From Mycolicibacterium peregrinum (GTDB lineage Bacteria > Actinomycetota > Actinomycetes > Mycobacteriales > Mycobacteriaceae), in NCBI RefSeq assembly GCF_002102345.1, contig NZ_LQPP01000056.1, positions 1 through 64,000 of the forward strand: a stretch of 64,000 nucleotides of DNA, read 5' to 3'. A program made the position numbers and the translations under genes. This document shows, piece by piece, positions 34,742 to 42,026 of this stretch (positions within the stretch are counted from its first letter, which is position 1; each line of letters begins with the position of its first letter). The notes below the pieces were generated by a model that was given only the letters and a program-made list of their open reading frames with translations, made no database searches and was not told where the DNA came from.

Positions 34742-35437
34742 GTGCTCGAAGACATGCTGCTCGACGCTGCCATTGTTCAAGCCGAGGCTCAGGCCTATCT
34801 CTCGGATCTCGTCGGCGAGGGCACACCGTATGACGGTGGCTGGAGCTTCGATGCCGAAACCCATCTGTTCTCGCTGGCCTCGACGAGTGGCGTGGCGCCC
34901 TTCGTCGCACGGGGCGAGCTGCTCGGTGCTGCTTCGTCCGAGCGGGGGATGTGGCAGTGGGGGTGGGCGAACCCCGATTTCCCGCGTCCGGCCGAATGCG
35001 GAAGCGCCGTGCTCCGCGACTGCGGTGAGGTGAACGGCATCGCCGAATTGCGTGATGCGGAGGTGCCGCTAGGCGACGCGACACCGCGGGAGTTCGCCTG
35101 GCGCATGGGCGCCATAGCCTCGTTCAATCTCGGGTTGAAGCCCTGCTATACCTTCATGCTCGACGGTGGGATCGTCGGCGTGATCGTGCTGACCGACGAC
35201 CGGCTGCAACTACCGGCGCCGAGCGCGCCGCGACTGCTGCGCTGTGTTGGTGAGGCACTGCAGACCCTGCCCGTCGCTCCCCGCAGCGTGTACGTATGGG
35301 CGGCGATGCGAGGAGTGCCGGTCGAGCAGATCCCGGGCGGTGTGCGGATCGCATTGCCCGACGGGCATGCCGAGTTCCGTTTCGACGAACAGGACAGACT
35401 GATCGACATGTCGGGTCAGGCGCGTCCGTCCGACTAA
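34742..35437 (+). CDS. Conserved hypothetical protein, possibly DUF6882-like
   Basis: A 231-residue soluble protein with no signal peptide or membrane helix. The segment GWSFDAETHLFSLAS...GELLGAASSERGMWQWGWANPDFP resembles the sensor-like N-terminal pattern of the DUF6882 group, but the match is from memory. The second half (CYTFMLDGGIVGVIVLTDD, SVYVWAAMRGVPVEQ) is unrecognised. GTG at 34742 is used, and TTG at 34736 or ATG at 34754 are alternatives. Its stop overlaps by 4 bases that of the convergent LAGLIDADG gene. Confidence 0.65.
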   Translation: MLEDMLLDAAIVQAEAQAYLSDLVGEGTPYDGGWSFDAETHLFSLASTSGVAPFVARGELLGAASSERGMWQWGWANPDFPRPAECGSAVLRDCGEVNGIAELRDAEVPLGDATPREFAWRMGAIASFNLGLKPCYTFMLDGGIVGVIVLTDDRLQLPAPSAPRLLRCVGEALQTLPVAPRSVYVWAAMRGVPVEQIPGGVRIALPDGHAEFRFDEQDRLIDMSGQARPSD

Positions 35438-36174
35438 ACCTTGGGGCCGATGAACTCGTCGAGGCGAGCGGTGGCGGCCTTGCGGTAGATCGAGACGACG
35501 TACTTGGTGGAACGTGTCCACGGGATGCCGAGGTGGTCCAGTGCGGCGGTGAACAGGTTGAGGATGTCTTCCGAGTGATTCGTGAAGTGGTACCGGATGC
35601 TCTTGACGCCGCGGTCATTCGCTACCACCCGGCAACCGTCGCTGTGGATCAGGCCGCGCAAGAAATCCTCGGGGGCTCGCTTGACGAGTGCTTCCTGCCA
35701 AGGCTCTAATCGGATAGGCCTGGTGTGCTTCTTGCCCGGGCCATGTTGCGGCAGCAGACATGGCCAATGGTTCGAGCACAATGACACGTCGACGCAGTTG
35801 TCTTTGCGGTGGACGAGAGCTGCGTGCTGGCCTGGCATCAGTATGTCGAGGGCTTCACGGCAGCTGTCGATGATTCCTGGGTATCTGGTGTCCAGCGTGA
35901 TCCGGAGGTGCCATGTCCTGGCGCCTCGAGAGATGCACCCGTCGCCGAGGTACATACCAAGGACGTAGCAATACGCCTTGGCGGGAAGCACACCGAAATC
36001 GTGCACAGTGCATCGGGCTGAAGTGTCGGACGTAGATCGTGGCCGGATTCCGGGTTTGCAGCGCCATTGCCAGACGGTCTTGCGGGGGATGCCCGTTCGG
36101 CGCGCGATCTCACAGTCGTTCAAGCCAGCCGTGATGAGTTGGTGCACGGTGCTGAATTCGTCTGCCGACCGCAT
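35434..36174 (-). CDS. Stand-alone LAGLIDADG-type homing endonuclease-like protein
   Basis: A 246-residue protein with an N-terminal helix-turn-helix (HQLITAGLNDCEIARRTGIPRKTVWQW) and two LAGLIDADG-type motifs, YVLGMYLGDGCI and FLRGLIHSDGCR, each ending in the acidic residue that binds metal. This is the layout of monomeric two-repeat homing endonucleases, here not inside an intron or intein. It lies 88 bp from and divergent to tRNA-Leu(TAG). ATG at 36174 (MRSADEFSTVHQL) avoids overlap with the tRNA, while the longer frame runs through it antisense. Function as a nuclease or as a co-opted regulator is open. Confidence 0.8.
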   Translation of the reverse strand: MRSADEFSTVHQLITAGLNDCEIARRTGIPRKTVWQWRCKPGIRPRSTSDTSARCTVHDFGVLPAKAYCYVLGMYLGDGCISRGARTWHLRITLDTRYPGIIDSCREALDILMPGQHAALVHRKDNCVDVSLCSNHWPCLLPQHGPGKKHTRPIRLEPWQEALVKRAPEDFLRGLIHSDGCRVVANDRGVKSIRYHFTNHSEDILNLFTAALDHLGIPWTRSTKYVVSIYRKAATARLDEFIGPKV

Positions 36175-36262
36175 GGCACATCCTTCTCGCCGGGGATGCC
36201 TCGACGATATTGGCGCCCACCGACAGATTTTGCTGTCACGGGACCTGTAGCATCGTGGCTCT

Positions 36263-36346
36263 GCGGGCGTGGCGGAACTGGCAGACGCCCGGGCTTTAGG
36301 TGCCCGTGTTCGAAAGAACGTGTGGGTTCGAGTCCCACCGCCCGCA
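36263..36346 (+). tRNA. tRNA-Leu (anticodon TAG)
   Basis: The acceptor stem GCGGGCG (36263-36269) pairs with CGCCCGC (36339-36345), discriminator A at 36346. The anticodon arm CGGGC-TTTAGGT-GCCCG carries TAG at 36297-36299. The long variable arm (GTGTTCGAAAGAACGT region) marks a class II leucine tRNA, and the T loop GGGTTCGAGTCCC is intact. CCA is not encoded. tRNA genes are common integration sites, but no integrase or att repeat is visible nearby. Confidence 0.97.
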
Positions 36347-36367
36347 CTCAAGACTCGTACGTTATCC

Positions 36368-36400
36368 AAACCTGGTACCGCCGCACGCGGTAGCAGGTTT
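36368..36400. terminator. Hairpin between tRNA-Leu and the K+ channel gene
   Basis: Left arm 36368-36380 and right arm 36388-36400 form a 13-bp stem with one mismatch, loop CCGCACG, with AAA/TTT at its base. It starts 22 bases after the tRNA and touches the stop codon of the convergent channel gene, so it likely serves both. Confidence 0.7.
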
Positions 36401-37146
36401 CACGGTTGGTGATCGCTTCCAGACCCGTCGCCGGCGGGCTCCCGCCGCAGCTCCTCCCGCAGCGATGCGATCTCCGCACGCAACTCGTTGATGTGGGCCG
36501 CCGTCACGGCTGCGCTGGCGGCGTCGTCGACGGCTACGGTCTGCACGATCCACGACGCGATCGTCGCGGTGATCGAGCCGACCAGGCTGATCCCGCCGAT
36601 CATCAGCAGCGCGGCGATGACTCGCCCGGTCGTGGTCACCGGATACATGTCGCCGTAGCCGACGGTGGTGATGGTCGTGATCGCCCACCAGATCGCGTCA
36701 CCGAAGTTGGTGATGTGGGCGTCGGGGGCGTCGCGTTCGGTCTGGAGGACGGCCAACGACGCGACGTACACGAGCAGGATCGCGCCCGAGATCGTGTACA
36801 GAATGACCTTGCCGCGGATCGCGTGGCCGACGGCTTTCTGAAGCACACCGATCAACACGATGAGGCGCAACAGTCGCAGCGGCCGCAGTAGGGGCAACAC
36901 CACGATTGCCAGGTCGACCAGATGGGTCCGGAACCAGTGTTTTCGGTCGTCGGCCAGGTACAGCCGGGCCACATAGTCCACGGTGAACACGGCCCACGTG
37001 ACGAGGGTCGCCAGCTCGACAGCCCGCGCCGCCAACCCGTGCGGCTGTACCAGCACCTCCACCGAGTAGGCGGCGAGAAACACCGCGGCCACCGAGGCCA
37101 GCGGCCATTCGGCCCGTGCCTCCCACCTGTCGAGGCGCTGTTGCAT
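36400..37146 (-). CDS. Voltage-gated potassium channel
   Basis: A 248-residue six-helix ion channel subunit. The S4 sensor RPLRLLRLIVLIGVLQKA has arginines at every third position. The pore helix and selectivity filter TITTVGYGDMYP (TVGYGD at 161-166) are those of K+ channels. After S6 a short C-terminal coiled coil (AAHINELRAEIASLREELRRE) probably stabilises the tetramer, as in KvAP-like proteins. No ligand-binding RCK or cNMP domain is present. ATG at 37146 (MQQRLDRWEARAEW) is chosen because the longer frame has no channel-like sequence. Confidence 0.92.
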   Translation of the reverse strand: MQQRLDRWEARAEWPLASVAAVFLAAYSVEVLVQPHGLAARAVELATLVTWAVFTVDYVARLYLADDRKHWFRTHLVDLAIVVLPLLRPLRLLRLIVLIGVLQKAVGHAIRGKVILYTISGAILLVYVASLAVLQTERDAPDAHITNFGDAIWWAITTITTVGYGDMYPVTTTGRVIAALLMIGGISLVGSITATIASWIVQTVAVDDAASAAVTAAHINELRAEIASLREELRREPAGDGSGSDHQP

Positions 37147-37272
37147 GGTCACCGCAAAAGTGTGCGGCACAACTCCGTGGCTGGGTCCGGTAACCCCGTG
37201 GATCAGTTGCGCGCCGACAACAGGGTGAGCCTTCGTCCGAGAACCCGCTCTGAAGTGACTAGCCGTGTTGAG

Positions 37273-37935
37273 ATGGTGGCCATGACGCAGCACGAGGCTT
37301 TGGCCATGCCACTCGAAGAGGCGATGCGTACTCAACGGGCGATTCGTCGGCTCAAGGGCGATCCCATCGATGACGCTCTTCTGCTTCACATTCTGGAACT
37401 CGCGATGAAGGCGCCGACGGGTTCGAACGCTCAGAACTGGGAGTTCATCGTCGTCAAGGACCGCGAAGTCGTCGCGAAACTCGGCGGCTTGAATCGCCGA
37501 GCCTTGAAGTTCGGCGGTCCGATCTACAAGCGCTTCGTTGTGCGCAACATGAATGACCAGATGCTCCGGATCGAGAAGGCGGTGCAATGGCAGGCAGATC
37601 ATTTCGACGAGATCCCCGTCGTAGTGGTCGCTTGCCTCAAGGGCGTCATTCCGCTCTGGCCGTCGGTTGCGGTGAGCAGCGCCTACGGTTCGATTTTCCC
37701 TGCGGTGCAGAACCTCTTGCTGGCGGCACGCGCTGCTGGGTTGGGCGCGGCACTGATCACCATGCCGTTGTGGAGCAAGCTGTTGGCGCGGCGCGTCCTG
37801 GGCCTGCCGTGGAACGTCACTCCCTGTGCGGTTATCCCGCTGGGCTGGCCCAAGGGCAAGTACGGGCCGACGACACGTCGGCCGGTCGGAGAATTCGTCT
37901 CGCTCGACCGCTACGGGAATAGAGCGTTTCTGTAG
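37273..37935 (+). CDS. Nitroreductase-family flavoprotein
   Basis: A 220-residue FMN-dependent oxidoreductase of the nitroreductase superfamily: MRTQRAIRRLKGDPIDDALL (FMN-binding arginines), LELAMKAPTGSNAQNWEFIVV, SIFPAVQNLLLAARAAGLGAALIT and a C-terminal PLGWPKGKYGPTTRRPV. Such enzymes reduce nitroaromatics, quinones or enones; the natural substrate is unknown. ATG at 37273 is used, and 37282 is an alternative. A TetR-like regulator follows 124 bp later on the same strand. Confidence 0.85.
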   Translation: MVAMTQHEALAMPLEEAMRTQRAIRRLKGDPIDDALLLHILELAMKAPTGSNAQNWEFIVVKDREVVAKLGGLNRRALKFGGPIYKRFVVRNMNDQMLRIEKAVQWQADHFDEIPVVVVACLKGVIPLWPSVAVSSAYGSIFPAVQNLLLAARAAGLGAALITMPLWSKLLARRVLGLPWNVTPCAVIPLGWPKGKYGPTTRRPVGEFVSLDRYGNRAFL

Positions 37936-38059
37936 GCAGCGCGACTGGCCGGCATGGGCTCACACTGTCGTCAACTTGGCGGCGTTGGGGGCAGAGACGC
38001 CGTGCCCACCGATGGTTGTGGACCCCGATCACACGGCGCGGGTAACTAGGCTGGCCGTT

Positions 38060-38740
38060 GTGAGTGCCCACGATCGCGACAGCGGCGACACCGCCGCAGC
38101 GCGAGTTCGGCGAGGGCGTCCGGCGCGGATCAACCGCGAGCAGATTGTTGCTGCCGCCCTCGGCGTCACCCCGGCGCCGTTGACCATGCAGGCGGTCGCT
38201 GACGTTCTTGGCGTCGACCGGAAGTCGGTCAAGTACCACATCGGCGACCGCGAAACCTTGTTGGCCCTCATGGCATCAGCGGTGTTCGAGGCGGAATTCG
38301 ATCGTGTCCCGCCGCCGGCCGACGGCGACTGGCGTGATGTGTTGCGGTGGTATGCGTACCGGGTGCGCAATGCGATAACCCAACTCGGGGTTCACGACGC
38401 GTTCCCGATGGAGGGCGCGATCGGCCTCGCGGCGTTGGACCAAGCCGAATTCGTCCTCCACGCTCTGGTCGACGCGGGCTTTGCCGTCGAGCAGGCAGGC
38501 CGGGCCGCCAACACCATCGCCGAGTTGGCCCTGTCCGCGGCCCGCGATTCTCTGCTGCGCGCCGGGGGAAGTGTGCATCCGCAACACGAAGAGGCCTTGG
38601 CGGCCATACACATTGGCGACGGAAACGCCTACGAGTTACTGCAGCAGGTTCTGGTGGCGATGTCGGCGGAACCTGACGAGGACGCGCAGCTGGAGTTCAA
38701 CCTCGACGTGGTCATCGCCGGGCTGACGACGATGCTGTGA
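38060..38740 (+). CDS. TetR-family transcriptional regulator
   Basis: A 226-residue regulator with an N-terminal helix-turn-helix RGRPARINREQIVAAALGVTPAPLTMQAVADVLGVDRKSVKYHIGDRETLL and an all-helical ligand domain with a TetR-C-like end (LEFNLDVVIAGLTTM). GTG at 38060 is used; an ATG at 38012 would add 16 residues. Target genes are unknown, and the nearest candidates are the upstream nitroreductase or itself. Confidence 0.85.
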   Translation: MSAHDRDSGDTAAARVRRGRPARINREQIVAAALGVTPAPLTMQAVADVLGVDRKSVKYHIGDRETLLALMASAVFEAEFDRVPPPADGDWRDVLRWYAYRVRNAITQLGVHDAFPMEGAIGLAALDQAEFVLHALVDAGFAVEQAGRAANTIAELALSAARDSLLRAGGSVHPQHEEALAAIHIGDGNAYELLQQVLVAMSAEPDEDAQLEFNLDVVIAGLTTML

Positions 38741-38847
38741 GCAAGCTGCCGGGGTGCTGATCGGTTCTGGCGCACAGACCGTATCGTTCCATCTCGTCAA
38801 GCGGCGAAGGCGCACAGCGCGCTCGTCAGCACCGAAGGAGTCGATAC

Positions 38848-39264
38848 ATGGGCAAGCGGTTGATCGCAGTGATTCTGGCAGTGATGGCGGTCGCCGTTGG
38901 CTGCGGCAAGAGCGACAACGCGGCCGCTGCGGTCGTCACGCCCGGCCACGACCAGACATCGCCGTCGGACGCCTACACCGCCTCCGCCGAGGAGGGACCC
39001 GACGAGAACGGGGACAAGACCTGGGTCCCGGTGATTCGCGACAAAGCCGGTCAGGAGGTCTTCCACGACCATTCCTCCTACCGCACTCCGGGGGTGATGA
39101 TCACGTGGTTGCCCACCGAACCTGAACAGCTCTGGGTTTATTCAGGTGATGACGGGGTCTACCGGATCGCCCCCGGCAGCCACGGCGGGTGGACCCGGAG
39201 CGCCGTCAAACGCGAGAACGTGCCGTCGGAGATATCCAACCTCTGGGAGTCTTCCCGTTCCTGA
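38848..39264 (+). CDS. Small putative lipoprotein
   Basis: A 138-residue protein with signal peptide MGKRLIAVILAVMAVAVGC and lipobox AVGC, so it should be anchored outside the membrane. The mature part is polar and begins with a low-complexity Ala/Ser/Asp stretch. It contains KTWVPVIRDKAGQEVFHDHSSYRTPGV and GGWTRSAVKRE. No family is recognised. A good ribosome binding site (GAAGGAG) precedes the ATG. The short C-terminus DLWESSRS-like end (NLWESSRS) is unremarkable. Confidence 0.75.
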   Translation: MGKRLIAVILAVMAVAVGCGKSDNAAAAVVTPGHDQTSPSDAYTASAEEGPDENGDKTWVPVIRDKAGQEVFHDHSSYRTPGVMITWLPTEPEQLWVYSGDDGVYRIAPGSHGGWTRSAVKRENVPSEISNLWESSRS

Positions 39265-39318
39265 ATCAACGCACCGCCGATCGGGTGCAGACTCGAGTGC
39301 GAGACGGAGGGAGAAACA

Positions 39319-39687
39319 ATGATCGATGTCCTTCCCGACATGCCCGAGGGCGTGTTCGGTATTCGGGTGTCCGGCCGGGTGCGCGGTGATGACCTGCGTG
39401 ACTTCCGGCCGACGATGGACGAATTGTTGAAGACCGGGGAGATCCGGATCGTCGAGGTCATCTCACCGGACTACGAGGGCTTCGGGCCTGGTGGTCTGGT
39501 CGAGGATATGAAGCTCGGCTTCGGCGCGTTGCTCGGGCACCACTCGGCATTCAAACGGATTGCCGTTGTGTCCGATAGAGAGTGGGTCGCCCATGCGATG
39601 CACGCGTTCGCCTGGATGATTCCGGGAGAGCTCAAGGTATTCGGGCTGGGTGAGCTCGATGCGGCCAAGGAGTGGGCTGCGGGCTGA
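39319..39687 (+). CDS. SpoIIAA-like (STAS/CRAL-TRIO fold) protein
   Basis: A 122-residue protein matching the SpoIIAA-like family (DUF3478): GVFGIRVSGRVRGDDLRDFRPTMDELLKTGEIRIVEVI, then DMKLGFGALLGHHSAFKRIAVVSDREWV and a final AKEWAAG. The fold resembles anti-anti-sigma factors and lipid-binding CRAL-TRIO domains. The function of bacterial members is unknown. It stands alone with its own ribosome binding site (GGAGGGAGAAACA). Confidence 0.85.
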   Translation: MIDVLPDMPEGVFGIRVSGRVRGDDLRDFRPTMDELLKTGEIRIVEVISPDYEGFGPGGLVEDMKLGFGALLGHHSAFKRIAVVSDREWVAHAMHAFAWMIPGELKVFGLGELDAAKEWAAG

Positions 39688-39708
39688 GATCGAGCGAGTC
39701 GTGTCACG

Positions 39709-40464
39709 ATGTCGGGCATGACGATCGTTCTGGTGCACGGCAATCCGGAGACTGACGCGATCTGGGGTCCGCTGGTCGATGCGCTTGGACGCAAGGATGT
39801 TGTGCGGTTGTCACCGCCGGGATTCGGGGCTCCGCTACCTGACGGCTTCTCGGCGACATATGTGGCCTACCGGGACTGGCTCGAAAGCGAGCTTGAAACC
39901 ATTGATGAGCCGGTTGACCTTGTCGGACACGACTGGGGTGGTGTGCACGTGGTGAACGCGATGATGCATCGACCCGACCTGGTGCGTAGCTGGGCAAGTG
40001 ACATCGTCGGAGTGTTCGACACCGAATACGTGTGGCCTGACATGGCCCAGGCGTGGCGGACGCCCGGCAAGGGCGAGCGGCTCGTCGAGAACATGCTGGG
40101 CGGCACGGTTCAAGACCGGACCGCCGTGTGGGCCGCGCTGCTGCCGGAGGACATCGCAGCGTCGATGGCGCGCGCTCAGGGGCCGGATATGGGGCAGGCG
40201 ACCCTGCGGCTGTACCGTTCGGCGGGAGTGCCCGGTGACATGGCCGAAGCGGGCGGTGGGTTGGAGCGGGCGAGTGTGCGCCCCGGTCTTTCGCTACTGG
40301 CGACGGCGGACCCATACGTGGGGTCCGAAGAAATCCGGCGTCGCGCAGCCGGCCGAGCCGGGGCCTCCACAGAGGTGCTCGACGGACTGGATCACTGGTG
40401 GATGGTGCAGGACCCAGCCCGCGGTGCGGCGGCGCTTTCACGATTCTGGAAATCACTCGATTAG
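39709..40464 (+). CDS. Alpha/beta-hydrolase with aspartate nucleophile
   Basis: A 251-residue alpha/beta-hydrolase. HGNPETDAIW forms the oxyanion hole and GHDWGG carries an aspartate nucleophile, as in epoxide hydrolases and haloalkane dehalogenases rather than the serine of esterases. A catalytic histidine is in LDGLDHWWMVQDP. Tryptophans next to HGNP and GHDW are typical of dehalogenases, but the second halide-binding residue cannot be placed. Either epoxide hydrolase or dehalogenase is possible. It starts 21 bases after the SpoIIAA-like gene. Confidence 0.8.
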   Translation: MSGMTIVLVHGNPETDAIWGPLVDALGRKDVVRLSPPGFGAPLPDGFSATYVAYRDWLESELETIDEPVDLVGHDWGGVHVVNAMMHRPDLVRSWASDIVGVFDTEYVWPDMAQAWRTPGKGERLVENMLGGTVQDRTAVWAALLPEDIAASMARAQGPDMGQATLRLYRSAGVPGDMAEAGGGLERASVRPGLSLLATADPYVGSEEIRRRAAGRAGASTEVLDGLDHWWMVQDPARGAAALSRFWKSLD

Positions 40465-40502
40465 TCCCGGTCGGTGCCGCGGCGAGTCGGCGATCGCCAG
40501 GG

Positions 40503-40883
40503 TCATTCGTCGCCTGCCCGGGCGGACAAGTCGAACCGGATGTCCCACAGGTGGACGTGGCCGGGGATCTGCTGGTCCATGAAGGCTGACCAGTCCTCGT
40601 AAGTGTCCGCCTCGGCTTGCCACTGATCTGCCTCGACATCACGTCCGACGCACCGCAAGGTGTCGGCCGCGTGGCGTTGCAGCGCTTGTCCCAAGTCGTG
40701 CATACAGATTTCGTCGAGCATTCCGATTGCCTGCCGAGCGATGCCCTCGATGGCGACTTGCCGGGCGAGCGCCACTGCCTGTCGATAAGCGGATTCCGCG
40801 CCGTCGAGATCGCCCAGTTCCGTCAGGATCTCGCCGAGACGGATACACACCTCTGCGGCGTGAACGATGTGGCCTTGCCCCAT
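40503..40883 (-). CDS. Hypothetical TPR-like helical protein
   Basis: A 126-residue protein beginning MGQGHIVHAAEVCIRLGEILTELGDLDGAESAYRQAVALARQV, which reads as one TPR unit, then more helices and a non-helical tail (HVHLWDIRFDLSARAGDE). It may be a small TPR protein or a remnant of a larger one. ATG at 40883 is used because the longer frame to 41018 is Arg/Ser-rich and improbable. It is divergent from the hypothetical gene at 41033. No function is assigned. Confidence 0.5.
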   Translation of the reverse strand: MGQGHIVHAAEVCIRLGEILTELGDLDGAESAYRQAVALARQVAIEGIARQAIGMLDEICMHDLGQALQRHAADTLRCVGRDVEADQWQAEADTYEDWSAFMDQQIPGHVHLWDIRFDLSARAGDE

Positions 40884-41032
40884 TCCCGGCCCTCCTGTGT
40901 CGGCTCGTTTGAGAACCGGACAGATTCGCATGGGGCACAGACAGGTCGGTGCGCGCCAGAACTGGTGCCGAGTGGGTGCCCGCGACGGTGCGATCATGGA
41001 TGAGTCGATCAGCATCATTACGGGGGGACAGC

Positions 41033-41926
41033 ATGGGGGAGTCGTCGACGAGCGGGAGCGAGCCGACCATCAGTACCGATGACCGGCGTCGGCACGTGCG
41101 CCGGCTGGCGTTGGAATCATTGGAACGTCGTGGGGTACGGGTGCGCCCGGCCCCGCAGGACGTACTGGGTGACGACTGTTTCATGGACCAGACGGGAAAT
41201 CACTACCGGCTGTACAACCTTCAGCTGCAATGTGCGCAGCGTCCGCCGGCCGAGTGGGCAGGCGCTGTCGAGTTTCATTTCGATCAGCAGTTCGCCGGTC
41301 GCTCGGACCCCGGTCCAGCTGAACTGACGGAGGCCGAGCTTCTGGCGCAGGTTCGTACGCGCCTGCAGACGCCGGACACCTCGGGCGTGACCTCGATGCG
41401 ATATGCCCGTCCGGCGTTCGACGGTCTGGTCGCCGAGTTGAATCGTGATTTGCCGACCGTGGTGAAGACAGTGGGTGACGATGACGTCGCCGGACGAGAC
41501 CTGGATTTTCTCTACGAGGTGGGTCAGCGCAACACCGATGCCGAGCCCGTGGCCGTACAAGCGTTGGACCGCAACGTATTTGCGTTGACCGGAGGTTCCT
41601 TCTTCATCGCCTCGAAAGCTTTGAACATGCCGCTGCTGATCGAGACGGTGCTCGGGGGAGTGGCACCGCTGGGAGTGGTGTTCAGCGTGCCCCACCGCAG
41701 TCTGCTGTTCCTGCACGCCGTCGGCGAGTCCACGGCGGATGCCGTCGGGTGGCTCGCGTCGGTGACGGTAGGGCAGACCGAGAATCCGCCCGGCGGGGCC
41801 GTCAGTCGAGACACCTATTTCTGGCACGGCGGTGAGGTGCAACGGATCACCGAGATCGACACCCAGGCCCGCAGCATCAGTCTGCTGCGCGACGGGGCGT
41901 TCGCTGAGGCGATGGGTCAGCTGTAG
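41033..41926 (+). CDS. Hypothetical protein, unrecognised
   Basis: A 297-residue soluble protein with an acidic-polar N-terminus (MGESSTSGSEPTISTDD) and a mixed alpha/beta body: FMDQTGNHYRLYNLQLQC, a LTEAELLAQVRTRL helix, GLVAELNRDLPTVVKTVGDDDV, and a C-terminal half with FALTGGSFFIASKALNMPLLIETVLG, GVVFSVPHRSLLFLHAVG and TYFWHGGEVQRITEID. The latter resembles DUF1444-type layouts that judge a substrate, but I cannot confirm it. A run GGGGGGACA precedes the ATG. Codon use and GC3 look lower than in neighbours, hinting at acquired DNA. Confidence 0.65.
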   Translation: MGESSTSGSEPTISTDDRRRHVRRLALESLERRGVRVRPAPQDVLGDDCFMDQTGNHYRLYNLQLQCAQRPPAEWAGAVEFHFDQQFAGRSDPGPAELTEAELLAQVRTRLQTPDTSGVTSMRYARPAFDGLVAELNRDLPTVVKTVGDDDVAGRDLDFLYEVGQRNTDAEPVAVQALDRNVFALTGGSFFIASKALNMPLLIETVLGGVAPLGVVFSVPHRSLLFLHAVGESTADAVGWLASVTVGQTENPPGGAVSRDTYFWHGGEVQRITEIDTQARSISLLRDGAFAEAMGQL

Positions 41927-42026
41927 CCGAGATCAACGCCAGGGTCGCGGCACGCGCCGGATAAGGACCGTAGCGTCGCATTCGGCGCGGCCAACGCTCA
42001 AGCGTCAACCTCGCCAAGCGCAAGCC

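Noticed and set aside
36175..36369. Extension of the LAGLIDADG frame through the tRNA gene
   Set aside because: The added residues are the antisense reading of tRNA-Leu.
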